A DNA stretch of 27,879 nucleotides from Pelargonium nanum (taxonomy: Eukaryota > Streptophyta > Magnoliopsida > Geraniales > Geraniaceae): assembly GCA_036897485.1 (NCBI GenBank), contig JAYMTF010000956.1:1-27879 (forward strand), read 5' to 3'. Made by a program: the position numbers and the translations under genes. The stretch's first letter is position 1, and each line of letters begins with the position of its first letter. Under the pieces are notes generated by a model. That model was not told the DNA's origin. It did not search any database and was given only the letters and a program-made list of their open reading frames with translations. Of this stretch, positions 11,501 to 22,500 are shown piece by piece.

Positions 11501-14313
11501 CACAGTTTTAAGAAATTCAATATAATACCCACACTTAAAGATGAAAGCATTCAGTTGAAAAAATTCGCTAAATAACACCCATCAAAACAAGTAGACAACC
11601 TTAAAAGTAACTACAAGGCATAATTATGATACCATGGAACCCATCCGGGTTTTCACCTTTTAGTTTTCCAAACATACACCATCACATATTGATCCAAATC
11701 ATAGTTAGAACAGAAACTACACTAAAACTCAGGACATACGCTTCAAATATCACTTATATATATGCTATGTACGTCCTAACCATACACTCTTGAGTACAAC
11801 TTAATACTATTTTGATGGGCAATGTCTCATCATATACAAAAAGCAACAATTATGCTAAGAGAAGCGACATGGAAGAAGCTGATAATTTTGCAGCAAGTAC
11901 ACACTCCCAAGCCAAAAGAGCATCAGTAATAATTGATACCTTCTTCTGGACAGGAAGCTTATCGTCAAAAATTTGAGCTGCATCTCCAGGAAATATATTA
12001 TGATGTCTATGCCTCTCAGTTTTCGATCTTTCCATCTTAGGTTGGCTTGAAGTTGATTCCAATTTATCATCATTCGAAATCTCCCGTGGCATGGTGTTTA
12101 CTTTTGATACACTCCTGCCTGCAATCCCGGAAAAAGGAAATAAGCAAACTCATCTACGTAAAGCCATTTTTTGAACAAGGATAAAAGACATTGGAATCTT
12201 CACTATGAAATAGTTTTGGATGTCCTTGGCAATTATGGAGTATGGCTTTTTTTCCAACAAAGACCAATTTGGAAATTCTTGTGTCTTTGAGGTTGCACAA
12301 ATACCCTTCCTAACTGTAGAAAATGCCTTAAAAAAGATTTCTCTCCGTGCAGGATATTCATAACTCATAAGATAATAAATAAGTAAAATCCAGATACAGC
12401 TTCTGTAAACATTATGATACCAAAAGTGAAACAAGAAACAGGAAAGGGGATGAGCAGCCAAATTAAAGAAGGGTCATGAAAGTAGAGTCAACTTCCCACT
12501 GTCAGATAGAAAGATTCTAGAAAAGCCAAATGCCTCCGACATCTCTTAATATAGCTCAAACCTAGAATAAACAAATTTATTTTAAATAAGGGACCTGGCC
12601 TGAAACAGCCAATAAGAGCGAAAGAATAAGTCCAACTCTTGCTAGTGCAAATTGTAAATGAGTAATCTATAGGCACAAGCTCCAACTATAAATCCACTGC
12701 AAAACGCCAAAATCTTTTCTCTGCGTCTATGCAACAGTCTATTCAAAGCATTAAAGAAAAGTGATCAATTGATTCCATCTATGATCGACAAACTTCTAGC
12801 CCTCACAGGCTCACACCAAATCACCAAACTAATCTCTAAGTCTCAAATTAACAAACCAATACAAGGACCAACAAGAGCCAATAAGATCAAATCAGCACCC
12901 TGGAAAGAAATGAAAATTTTCGGAAACCCACTTCGCTTATCCTAGTTCATGTCATTCAAGCTGATGTGTCTATAAAACTGAAATATGGGAGATAGCACTA
13001 CCTCAGTCTCAATCTATTAGGTAAAGCTCACTGCACAAGCTTCTTCATATATTGTTACAACTTAAAACCAGGAAACATAGGTGACTGAAAGTGGAAATAA
13101 GAATACATAAAATGTTGAACTTATACCAGTCCAACTTCAGCTTTACTTCATAATTTCTTTTCTGGAGACAGTATATGGTTCCGCATTCACCTTCAATTGG
13201 TAGCCTTCGCATGGTCAACCACTGAAGTGGGGTCATCAACAATACTTTAAAACCCCTTATATGCCTCTAATAAACTATCATCTTTCATCCTTATCTTTCA
13301 AAACCATAAATAATGCTCAACGAGTAGTAATAGTGATATTCAAAAAAACCTCAAAACTAATTTGCTTTGTCAATGATCCTACAGAAAGCAAATCTTCAAA
13401 AGACTAGCAACTCTAGAATGTCATCTAAGTATCACTTTGGCCAATTTCTTTTACTGGACACTTTTAAACACCCAACTTAATGTTGATTAATTCCAAAGAA
13501 CTACCAATCATCAACATAGTGGAACATTTTAGTCAACAAACTTCTCCAACCATAGGTTTGCATGCAAGTATATCACCCACAAATGCATATTTGAAAACTA
13601 TAACTAAATCAGGTGGCAGATCCTGAAGGACAGACTCTTGCAACTATTTTGACAGTCACTACCATCACATCAATTTTCTCATGGCACCAAAGAACTACTG
13701 ACAAACCAAAATACACTGCTGATCAATATAGTTCAACTAAAACAACCAATGCACGCAACCTGTTTGATAAAATGCCCACCTAGGCTCTTCACGAATAGTA
13801 CACCAGTTTATATATATATATATCAAACATTCAACTAGCAAACTTCATGTTTTAATTACTACAATTTCGCTGTCACGGCAAGCAAACTTGGAATTCAATT
13901 TTCACTTGCGTATTCTCTAAGCAACCAAATGGACAGCAAATCGAAACGAGAAACAAAAAATGAAGCGAAGAAATCACACACAAACCTAAGGAGACACTGC
14001 TGCCGTTAGTCATCGGAGCGCCTCCACTGGCCTCTCTGCTACTCATTTCTTTCCCACCCCCGCCACTTCCGCCAACACCTCCACGCTCCAAACCACCCGA
14101 AATTTCGACAGAAACGGAAGACGAAGATGAAGAAGAAGAATCGCTTCGTCGAGGTCGAGCCTCTGAATCCACCGGACCGCCGCCGCCGCCACCACCGCCA
14201 ACCTCTCTGCTACTCAATTCAGCACTCTCACCAACAACATCGCGCTCGAAAGAATCCGAAACTCCACCAGGTCTCGAACAAGACTCGCCTCGATTCTTCG
14301 GCGATTCCGCCAT
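5584..14313 (-). CDS. UGT80A: Sterol 3-beta-glucosyltransferase (UGT80 family), 14 exons
   Basis: The enzyme transfers glucose from UDP-glucose to the 3-beta-OH of membrane sterols, making steryl glucosides. Coding exons on the minus strand are 14313-13986, 12118-11940, 11497-11255, 10257-10149, 9730-9560, 8802-8739, 8569-8512, 8412-8235, 8123-7993, 7853-7751, 7627-7551, 6953-6906, 6806-6657 and 5751-5584. All junctions are GT-AG, phases close, and the sum is 2007 nt (668 residues), close to Arabidopsis UGT80A2 (about 637). The GT28-type N-domain carries GTRGDVQPF at 234-242. The PSPG-like donor site is HHGGAGTTAAGLKAA from 549, followed by PFFGDQ near 570-575. The C-terminus is CFGCS. Residues 1-110 are Gly/Ser-rich and poorly conserved in the family. 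No signal peptide or clear membrane helix is visible, which fits a peripheral membrane enzyme. The start is the first in-frame Met, in a good context. UGT80A rather than UGT80B is judged from recalled similarity. Confidence 0.93.
5980..6290 (-). mobile_element. TRIM-like LTR element relic in the last UGT80 intron
   Basis: Two imperfect direct repeats, about 6027-6080 and 6236-6290, share TCAAGTGGTGA, TTCACATT, TTTCAAT and CATTAAC. Just inside the upper-coordinate repeat, the minus strand reads TTAACATGGTATCA (near 6178-6191). That matches the plant LTR end plus a primer-binding site for initiator Met-tRNA (TGGTATCA). The internal part is about 100 bp and non-coding. The size fits a terminal-repeat retrotransposon in miniature; decay prevents exact LTR boundaries. 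Confidence 0.45.
6370..6520 (-). pseudogene. Duplicated exon-13 end (exon relic) in the last UGT80 intron
   Basis: This is a tandem copy of 6545-6700, which spans the 3' end of UGT80 exon 13, its donor site and the adjoining intron. Over about 46 bp of exon-derived sequence only about four bases differ. The relic still reads KLVDAMNFMLDFK without a stop, ending in AAG|GTGTTT, a usable donor. The intron-derived half is more diverged and carries a TTCTAG microsatellite. The mature protein does not need it, because exon 13 joins exon 14 in frame and in the family's usual order. Confidence 0.75.
7093..7193. mobile_element. 65-bp insertion flanked by an 18-bp direct repeat (UGT80 intron 11)
   Basis: TAACTTTGTTTTAGTATT occurs exactly at 7093-7110 and 7176-7193. 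Between them lie 65 bp beginning TTTGCTCGAACC, which resemble a tRNA B-box-containing sequence. A related stretch without this flanking repeat is seen at about 27202-27255. The long target duplication suggests insertion through reverse transcription (SINE- or LINE-mediated) or filler DNA at a repaired break. Assignment is inference. Confidence 0.55.
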
Positions 14314-14700
14314 CGATCAGAACAGACACCGTTCCCGGCGAGCTCTAGCGCAGTGCAGCGCCGCAGTCCTCGATCCAGATCTGCGAAGAGCTTGTAGGAG
14401 AATAGGCGAGAGATGGTGGTGTGGTGTGGTGGTTATAGCGTGTTTGGATACCGGGAAAAGTTGAGAGAATCTGAGAAAACTTTTCCGGGAAGATAGACTG
14501 AGCGAGAAAAAGGAAGGCACGTTCGAAGGAGTGGGTGTATAGGGTCGCTGAGGTGGTGTTAAAGTTGACACGTACGCGAATACCCTCAACTGTCCGTTTC
14601 CTTTGAGGGGCAGTTTGGTCATTTCAGGCTGTCGGGGGCTAGAAAATGTTCCGTTAATTTGCTCGATCATCGACCTGTCGGAGGCGGGCCTGAAATTGTC
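14314..14700 (-). promoter_or_regulatory. 5' UTR and proximal promoter of the UGT80 gene
   Basis: The sequence just upstream of the ATG is GC- and pyrimidine-rich, and no convincing TATA box is visible. A TACGTGTC core, resembling an ABA-response element, reads on the minus strand at 14567-14574, about 255 bp before the ATG. The motif is short, so function is speculative. Confidence 0.35.
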
Positions 14701-14984
14701 CCGTTGGAGTCAAATGGGTCCCACATAACTTGACCAGACTTTTCGGTTTCAACATTCTTATGATAACCTCCAAAACTACGTCGTTTGAGATAATAAATAA
14801 ATTTTAAATTTTTTTTTGGATGATAAATTGAATATCTATTTAAATTGAAGGATTGACCGTTCTTTTGAATATCAACAAGCAAATGGTGTGAGTGGAAATG
14901 ACCGAAACTAGATAAAATTAATGAGAAATGTAAAATAAAATTGTTTCATTATAATAGGAAAATGAATTTCAATTAAGAAATTTA
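14701..14984. other. Intergenic DNA
   Basis: AT-rich, with no gene or repeat recognised. Confidence 0.5.
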
Positions 14985-15257
14985 ATGGTTGCGACTTATT
15001 CTAGCGAGAGAAATTGTCACATTTGTGAAGCCATTCGTTGTGACAATTCGGAGTTTTGGGTGGCAAAACATATTATTGAGTACATTCATTTGTTGCGGGA
15101 TTGGCGAGTATGCATTGCTCATGAATATCGTGAAGGTAAAGGGGTGACAAACAAGTTCAGGATGATGCTTTAGGTCCATCTATATGTGCTTTGATGCAAC
15201 AGTCCAGGATGATGCTCGTGGATTGGCTTTCTTGAGGCTAGCACATTGTAGTTAGTT
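14985..15257 (+). mobile_element. Decayed LINE fragment: RNase H-like (RVT_3) tail
   Basis: The plus strand encodes FWVAKHIIEYIHLLRDWRV (residues starting near 15053), then AHEYREGKGV. This matches the helix plus H-x-YREGN-x-AD pattern at the end of the RNase H-like domain of plant LINE polyproteins. The usual ADxLA is degraded to TNKF. After a stop at 15171-15173, another frame reads QDDARGLAFLRLA, the typical LINE C-terminal tail. The upstream reverse transcriptase is absent. Strand and family come from these motifs; the element is non-functional. Confidence 0.6.
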
Positions 15258-15817
15258 TGTTCTTTTTCCGGCTCATCCAATGCGTTTTACCTGAATCTTG
15301 TGTTGGCGAGAGAGGCCAAATCTGTCAACACCCAATGGGGACTCCTTGCTCGACTAGAGCATCAAGCAAGTTTTATAGGGCAAACCAACACACAAATAAC
15401 GCGAGAGGAGAGGCCGTACAAATTCAATTTCTTTTGTGTCTTGATTAGTCTCGTGTTGCCAGTCAGACCGACAAAGGATGGCAATTGGTAGGCATCGAAC
15501 GATTACCCTTCACCAGCACTCATTTACATTAAAATAGAAACTATCATGAGTTGATCCACTACAATTAGTAAAGTATAACCCCATTATTCTATCTAATACA
15601 TGTTGTACTTGATGTTCATGAAACAAACTAGACAATTCAACCCATGATAATAACTAACTAATTAACTCAATGTGATTATGGTTTACGTATTCATTTGGGC
15701 TTAGGCCCAAGTGACAGTTTTAAAATAAACAAACATGAAAACAGTTTCGTTATTGAGCAGCCCAACCCATTCAGCCCAATACATTTTTTTCAGCATTTTC
15801 TTTAACTTATATTATTC
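15258..15817. other. Intergenic DNA after the LINE fragment
   Basis: Two overlapping small ORFs near 15257-15491 have no recognisable domain and may be LINE 3' sequence or flanking DNA. The rest is AT-rich, with a few GCCCAA/TTGGGC motifs near 15697-15780. Confidence 0.4.
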
Positions 15818-16153
15818 TTAAAAGAACCGATTTGATCCCAAACTTTGGTATTTCGCCCCCATTTGGTCCCTGGATTTTTTTAGTTAAAAATAGTCCATGA
15901 ACTTTGGTATTTTGGGTTCTTGAACTTTCGAATATTTACTCAATTTGGTCCTTAGACTTTTGATATAAACTCTAAAAGCAAGGACTATTTTGGATCAATA
16001 TATGAAACTTTAGGGACCATTTCGGGTGAAAAAGTTCATGGACCAAATTATAGCAAAACACGAAAGTTCAGGAACTAAATTTGGTTTAAAAAAATTTAAG
16101 GACCAAATTGGGTCAAAATATCAAAGTTCTAAGACCAAATTGGAGCTTTTACC
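15818..16153. mobile_element. Second hairpin-type repeat element
   Basis: About 335 bp with inverted ends: the left reads AAAAGAACCGATTTGATCCC, and the reverse of the right reads AAAAGCTCCAATTTGGTC. Each arm holds several roughly 30-40 bp units of the type 'atttggtcc..tgaactttggtatttt', inverted between arms. It is related to the element at 780-1054 but not identical. No clear target duplication was found. Confidence 0.5.
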
Positions 16154-18600
16154 TTCTAATTTTAAATATTTTTTCGAACTAATCTAATCTATAAGGTGCC
16201 GCTTAATTACACTGACGTGATATTTTTTTTTTGTCGTGACAATCATATGATACATAAGTTATTACAATCCACGAATTTAACTATTTTGAAACAAAATTAT
16301 ATGATTGAATGTCAAAAAGTAGTACGGAAATCACATTATTCGATTATACAATTTTGTTCAAATTGAATTTATTAACAAATTTATCTAATTTAAGCCTCAA
16401 ACGGTGGTCACATCAGCAATATATTTTTAGAAATTGACACATCCCTAATTTGAAACATCAAAATAACTAGACCAATTCAAAACAATATAGTAGTACCATA
16501 CAAGACAAAATTAAAATAAAAATCAAATTCAAATTAAAACTTTTTCAGGGAAAAAAACGTAGTGGCGTACAACATATAAAACAGGTCGGCCAAGGAAAAG
16601 GACTTGAGAATATGTGCGGCGATAAATACAATATTAAATCACAAAAAATATATGATTTAAAAAAATCACAAAAAATATATAATGTTCAAAAAAGAAATTA
16701 TATTGTTTGGTGAGATTCAAACCTTTAATTTGAATATTGTTTATGAAATATACTTGCATCACTAATATTCTGAATATTTTATTTGGTTATTTAAATATTT
16801 TCAAATTGTTAGTAATCCAAATTTCGTCAACTTTGAAAAGAAAGAATATTTTAAAAATAATAATAGTATAAATTTGTTTTATTTTATTAAAAAATTGGTC
16901 GGCATAATCATTTCTACGACGGATCCAAATCCAACAACATATGCATTTCGATTTATTAAACTTTGGAAGCGGATGTTTTGTTAAATTCTATTGTTGTAAG
17001 TTTTCTTTTGTTTTTTTCGTTGAATTTCTTTTTATTTTTATTATAAGTTTATAAATATAACTATGTATCTTTTGTATTTCAAACGTTAAAGAAGTAAATG
17101 ACAATTAGTTGTTGGCCCGTGTATAGCACGTTATATAATATATATATTTTTATCAATATAAAATAATAGTATACAGTAATATAATTATATGTTGTTTGTA
17201 AAAATATATTATCATCGTGAATTTACAAAATAAAATGAAAATACTTAATAGATTTATAATTTAATTTTTTAAAATATTTCAAATTGTCAAAGGATATATA
17301 TAAAATAGAATTCCAAAATATGGGCTTTGTGGGCCCAATGAAAGAAGCCCACAACTACAAAATCTGTCAAATTCTATGACTATGATTTAACTAGTGAAGA
17401 CACTTCCTGATTTTCTAGTTTGTCATCCAATTGGGCCCTCACTAATTTATTTATTTATTTATTTTGAATGGAGTTTAATAATTCCCAGCTTGTTATGACT
17501 CATGACAATTATTTTGGGTCAAAAAAATAAATATTTGGAATATATGAACATGAATTTATAAAATAAAATATATATGGCCAACATAATTGTATGGGTCTTT
17601 CACATGTATGGCCTATAATTATTTGGAGCAACATGAAATAGGAGTGGACCAACCAATAGATTCAAAATCCAAGATGCATAGAATTTCAATTAACTTTTAA
17701 TTTTTAATTTTTAATTTTTGTACTTGTAGTTGTCATTTCTATTTATTATTTTTATTCATCTATTAATGTGTTGAGAGCATGTAATTAATTCAAAATTTCA
17801 AATTGTGGAAGTGACAAATTGTATAATATATTTTGTTTTTTTTAATAGCACACCTATAACTCATAGGTTTATTGTGGATTTCAATTTTTAAGTATTATCT
17901 TTTTTTTTTTTTAAAAAAGCATGAGATCTTATGTCATGCACTTTTTTCTTGTTGTTGTGTGATTATAGTTTATAGATCTTGTTCACACTTCAAAAGTTTT
18001 GTTGTCCAAAAGCACGAGATTAACGTTTACATCTATTGCCGACCTTAACTGTCACAAGAACGTGTAATAACTCATTATGTCACACCAGCTCATCTTACTC
18101 GATCAAAGCACAACAATACCTCATTAAAATGAATATAAATACCTCACATCCGTAGAAGAAGTAAAATAAAACTCACATTCGAGCGGCGGGTAGAATCATT
18201 TCCACACCCTTTAACTCACATTAGACGCAAATTTCGTGATATATACATGTTCTTCTATTTCAAACAAAAAATTACATTATCAAAACTCACTAAAAACAAC
18301 TTCCACCGTGAAGTCGAGTGACCACGAAAAAAATAAACAAAACTACAAAAAGTAGAATCCAATAAATCGTCTAACACATCTCAACAACTAAATATACACT
18401 AAAATAACATAATCGTTTAGAGATTCAAATTCAAAAATTGAACTAAACACCCATAATCAGCGGATAACCTTTTTTTTTTCAGAAAAAAAAACTTCCAACA
18501 CATTTCAAAACCAAAAGATACTTTTGTTTTAAAAAATGAAGTGCAAATACACGTAGGAGCGAGTAAAAACAAAAACAAAAATAAAAAATTAAATAAAGTA
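16154..18600. other. Long AT-rich intergenic region upstream of the kinase gene
   Basis: No ORF or RNA gene is supported. Small features are a 27-bp tandem repeat with AATCACAAAAAATATAT at about 16636-16682, a TTTTTAAT-type run near 17695-17720, and poly-A/T tracts. The last few hundred bases probably include the kinase promoter. Confidence 0.5.
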
Positions 18601-18619
18601 CTCCATAAAAAATTGAGCG

Positions 18620-18628
18620 TATAAAAGG
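18620..18628 (+). promoter_or_regulatory. TATA box of the Raf-like kinase gene
   Basis: TATAAAAGG is a near-perfect plant TATA box, followed about 30 bp later by the start of a pyrimidine-rich leader. This predicts transcription from about 18650. Confidence 0.6.
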
Positions 18629-18770
18629 AACAATCGACAGTTACAAAGGCAATTTCGCTGAGTCAATACCGGTTAATTCTCGGCCGTGTCGCTCTCCGAC
18701 GACCGAAATTTGAACCCGCAACCGCAAACCACCGCTCTCCGCCACCGATTCTCTATCCATCGCCGCCTCA

Positions 18771-18779
18771 AAACCCTAA
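18771..18779 (+). promoter_or_regulatory. telo-box in the 5' leader
   Basis: AAACCCTAA lies in the CT-rich leader about 120-130 bp after the predicted start site. Telo-boxes are common near the 5' ends of plant genes expressed in dividing cells; activity here is not shown. Confidence 0.4.
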
Positions 18780-18905
18780 TTCCACCCCCATTTCTGTTTC
18801 TCCTCCGTTTCCGCTTCAATTCCTCACTGTCAACTCCAAATTTCTCTGCACAACTACGATAGCTAGCCAGGACAGAGTCAAAGCACGGACCTGGGAGAGC
18901 TCGCA

Positions 18906-18911
18906 ATGTGA
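18906..18911 (+). promoter_or_regulatory. Start-stop upstream ORF (AUGUGA) in the kinase leader
   Basis: ATG is directly followed by TGA, about 250 bp after the predicted start site and just before the inferred 5' UTR intron. Minimal start-stop uORFs stall ribosomes in some plant genes (AUGUAA in NIP5;1). The role here is inference. Confidence 0.45.
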
Positions 18912-18926
18912 AGTAGCTTTCTGCAG

Positions 18927-19414
18927 GTTAATTGTTCCGCGATCCTCGTTGTTCTTTTGATCGGCTCTCATTTCGGTTTTGATCGTTCCCTGGCCGTAAT
19001 TCTTGTCAATTTTGTTTTGGTTTGTGATATTGTTTAGGTTGTGTTAGTGGTGATAGAGATCGGGGAGTGTCAGATTGGCTGAGATCATCGTTTTCTGGTA
19101 ATTATGCTTCTGGATCTGCTGTGATACTATTGTGGATTTTGCTGAATATAGCTAGGCGTGTAATTGTTTGGTTAAAGCTTCAGTAGTTGTTTGTTCTGTG
19201 TGTTCATGGTAGATTTGAACTTAGCAGTATGGGAATTGTTTAGTTTTTTGGTATAAATCGTTGGATTTGCTTGGGATTTCACAGTTGAGTTCCTCAAAAG
19301 TACTTGATCCACATTTTATAGTCAGAGAAGTAGGAGTTGTAAGTTGTACTTTGCCAAACAGTTCTGAACTCTGATTCTTATCTGTTACACTGAGCTGCTT
19401 GTTTGAATTTCCAG
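18927..19414 (+). other. Inferred intron in the 5' UTR of the kinase gene
   Basis: Donor CTGCAG|GTTAATT at 18926/18927 and acceptor TTTGAATTTCCAG at 19402-19414 enclose T-rich, non-coding sequence typical of a leader intron. No transcript data are available; the unspliced leader would contain several extra ATGs. Confidence 0.5.
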
Positions 19415-19457
19415 TGTCGGGGTCTGTTAGGAGCTATTTTGATCCGTAATTGAGGCT

Positions 19458-19517
19458 ATGTTTGAAAAGATGGTTGATAATTCTACATTTGTGGCACAAA
19501 CATATGAAGATGACTAG
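19458..19517 (+). CDS. Overlapping upstream ORF, 19 codons
   Basis: The ORF starts MFEKMVDNSTF and ends at TAG 19515-19517. It runs past the main ATG (19504) and the second in-frame ATG (19510), in a different frame. Ribosomes that translate it would miss those starts and could reach only Met-7 (19522) or later. The ATG has G at -3, a moderate context. It is unlikely to make a functional peptide. Confidence 0.4.
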   Translation: MFEKMVDNSTFVAQTYEDD

Positions 19518-22500
19518 TTTGATGTCAAATAGACCTGGGAATTCAATGGATGCGGTGACCAGTGAGGTGCCTGTCTCATCAGGTCTATGGATCCAGCAAG
19601 AGTCAGCTTCTGTTCTTAAAGAAGGGTTGTCATTAGGGAGTGTACATAAAAAGAACATCTCTGTACAGACAGGTGAGGAGTTTTCTATGAATTTCGTTCA
19701 CGAACGTTTTGCTGCAAGAAAAGTTCCTGTTGTTCCTCAAGTGTTGCAGAATCATGGGAGGAAGCCAGAGTATGAGGACTTGACCTTACTTCTTGGGTTG
19801 AAAAGAATTGATTCGGATGCTTCCGAGTGTGTTTCTGTAAATGGATCTATCAAAGAGATGGAGAATGGTTTAAGTAGATCCTATAAGGAAGATGGTGATT
19901 CTGAACAAGGGTCAAGAAAGCCATATGGTGAATCAAATGGTGATCAGTCCGATTGGCGAGCATCTGCTCCAACTATTCGTGTACCTGACAGCAGCATGAA
20001 TGGGTCAGTAGTTTCTAGTGGCTCTCAAAGTGGGAAGATGAAGTTCCTATGCAGCTCCGGTGGAAAAATCTTGGCCAGGCCTAGTGATGGTAAACTCAGA
20101 TATGTTGGTGGAGATACACGCATTGTCTCCATCCACAAGAATATTTCTTGGGAAGAATTCGTGCAGAAAATGTCAAGAATATGTAATCAACCTCACTCAA
20201 TCAAGTACCAGCTTCCAGATGAGGATCTTGATGCCCTGATATCTGTGGCTTCTAGTGAGGATTTTCAGAATATGGTAGATGAATATTACGGGGTTGAGCG
20301 GCCAGAGGGTTCTCAAAGACTCCGGATCTTTTTAATTCCTCTAGTGGAATCTGAAAGCACATCTTCCGTTGAGAGCAGCGCTATTCCGCAGAGTAGTCCT
20401 GATTATCAATATGTCGTTGCAGTGAATGGCATAGTTGATCATATTCCACAGAAAAACACTGCTGGGCAGTCTTTAGCTAGAAGCGAATCAAAAGATAATT
20501 TGGATAATAATCCAAGCTTCCACAGCTGTCCTTCAACTTCTATACATCCCTTAGAAATTAAGGGTGGCCTTAATGTCATGGATCCTATCCAGTTCTTAAA
20601 TGAATCCCAAAATAAAGCCATGTCTACCAATTCTCAAATTGCGCTTCTGCCGGTAGATTCCAACAGTGTTCACGTACAGCTGCAAGGTAATAACATACGC
20701 CAGGGCAGTCATGAGAGCAGCAGTGGTTTCTTTTCTGCTCAACTGCCATCTGAGAATTATGATTTTGAAACTGTTGGTTTAAATCACCTTTCAATGGAGG
20801 CAGCACACACGATGAATCATCAGTATATCAACAAGCAAGTTGATAGCAGCCAGGTGGACCAGTCCTGTACAGTGCCTTCCCACATCCCAAACCTCAGCTG
20901 TGAATTTGTGGTTCCTCAAGTTTTCGATCCAAATAATAGTTATTTTGGCGGTTTCTCATGTGAGATGCCTATGCTCAAGGAAAGCAGATTTCATTCTGAA
21001 AAACCTCTCACACAAACAGAAGATCCACTGGGTCTATTGTCTGGATATAAGGATTCTATTGGTTCTCAGTATGGGATACCACATGCATTTTCTGATTCAA
21101 AGTTGCAGGAGCGGGCAGGCGGATCTGTTTATTGTTCACATGAAGGCATGAGCCCTTTGCCCCCCTTGAATTTTGTGAAACAATTGTCTTCACTTTCAGT
21201 TTCAGGTGCCTTGCAAGAAAAGCCAGGGCCATTTCATGAAATAGTTGATTTTGCTAGTTGCCCAGTAAAAAATGACTTACTGGATAAAGGAACTGCTGCA
21301 CCTGAAAGAGGATTTGATTTACTGAATTTTACTCCGTATCTGGAACCATCCTATAGAACTGGCGCTATCCATCAGGGTGCTAGTGAACTCGACGACAGAT
21401 ACCGGATAGTTAACAATGATACACATAAATCTAATTTTGTAATACCAAACCATTGTGAGGAACCTACTTCTGTTCTAAAAGTGGTGAGCAGGGTCAAAGA
21501 AGAAGATGCAATGTTGCAGCAAGCTGGAAATCACAGTGATCAGATATCATTTGCTAGTAGCATGGAATCTAAGACCAATTTGCCAAATGCCATCTCTACT
21601 TTCGGTGCTGATGCTTCTAGAGTAGAGTTTCAAGTTCCTGTTAATTCAAGGCCTCCCTCGCATACCTTGATGAAGAACACCCCAGATTACCAACCTGAAA
21701 AAGCTTCATCAGATCTTTGTACCATAGGCCAAAGAATTGCCAATTATCAGCATTGCGCCTTAACTGAGATGATGCATGTTGACCAAGGAAGCAATGGTCC
21801 ATGTACCAGGAATGGTGACATTATGTTTCCTAGTACCACACCTGACCCTTGTGATGAAGATCCTCTAGCTGATTTTATGTCAAGTGTTCCAACCTCGTGC
21901 TTGCTCAAGGATGATCTTCATACCAAGATGCAGAATCCAGCCAAAGACCCAACCTTTAAAAAAGAAGTTTCTCTGCTTGATGAAGATTTCACGAACTATC
22001 CTGATCAACTCGTCGAGAAGTTGGGCTTTGGAGGGTCAGCTGGAGAAAATATTATGTTTGCACAAATGAAACCTCAAATCAAGAATAGTGCTCTACAGCA
22101 GCTGGATTCAGGGTTTATTCTGGAAGATGTGACCAACAGAGTGCCGTCCAGCATTCAATCCTCATCACCGGTGCTCCCATATATTGTGGATGAGAGTAGC
22201 AATGATGTTATATCCCCTACAGCAACAGAGGTAGAGAGCATCTTTCCAGAGATTGACACTGAGGTATGGCTATTTTAACCTTTTATTTGGATCTGGGTTT
22301 GTATCATATAGCATCTATTGTATATTTGAATTATTTCTTACTTTTGTCTAGGATGCTAAAGCAATTGATGATGACAATGGAATTATTACTGATGCAATGC
22401 TAGCCGAAATGGAAGCCAGCATCTATGGCTTGCAGGTTTTTTCTACTATATTAAGCATTCATGTCAAGTTTCAGTGTGTTTTTTCTTTTGCTTAACATGT

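Noticed and set aside
14127..14348. Plus-strand 73-residue ORF
   Set aside because: It is the reverse complement of UGT80 exon 1 low-complexity sequence.
18673..18906. Minus-strand 77-residue Arg-rich ORF
   Set aside because: It lies in the GC-rich 5' leader of the plus-strand kinase gene, downstream of a good TATA box; its composition is explained by that leader.
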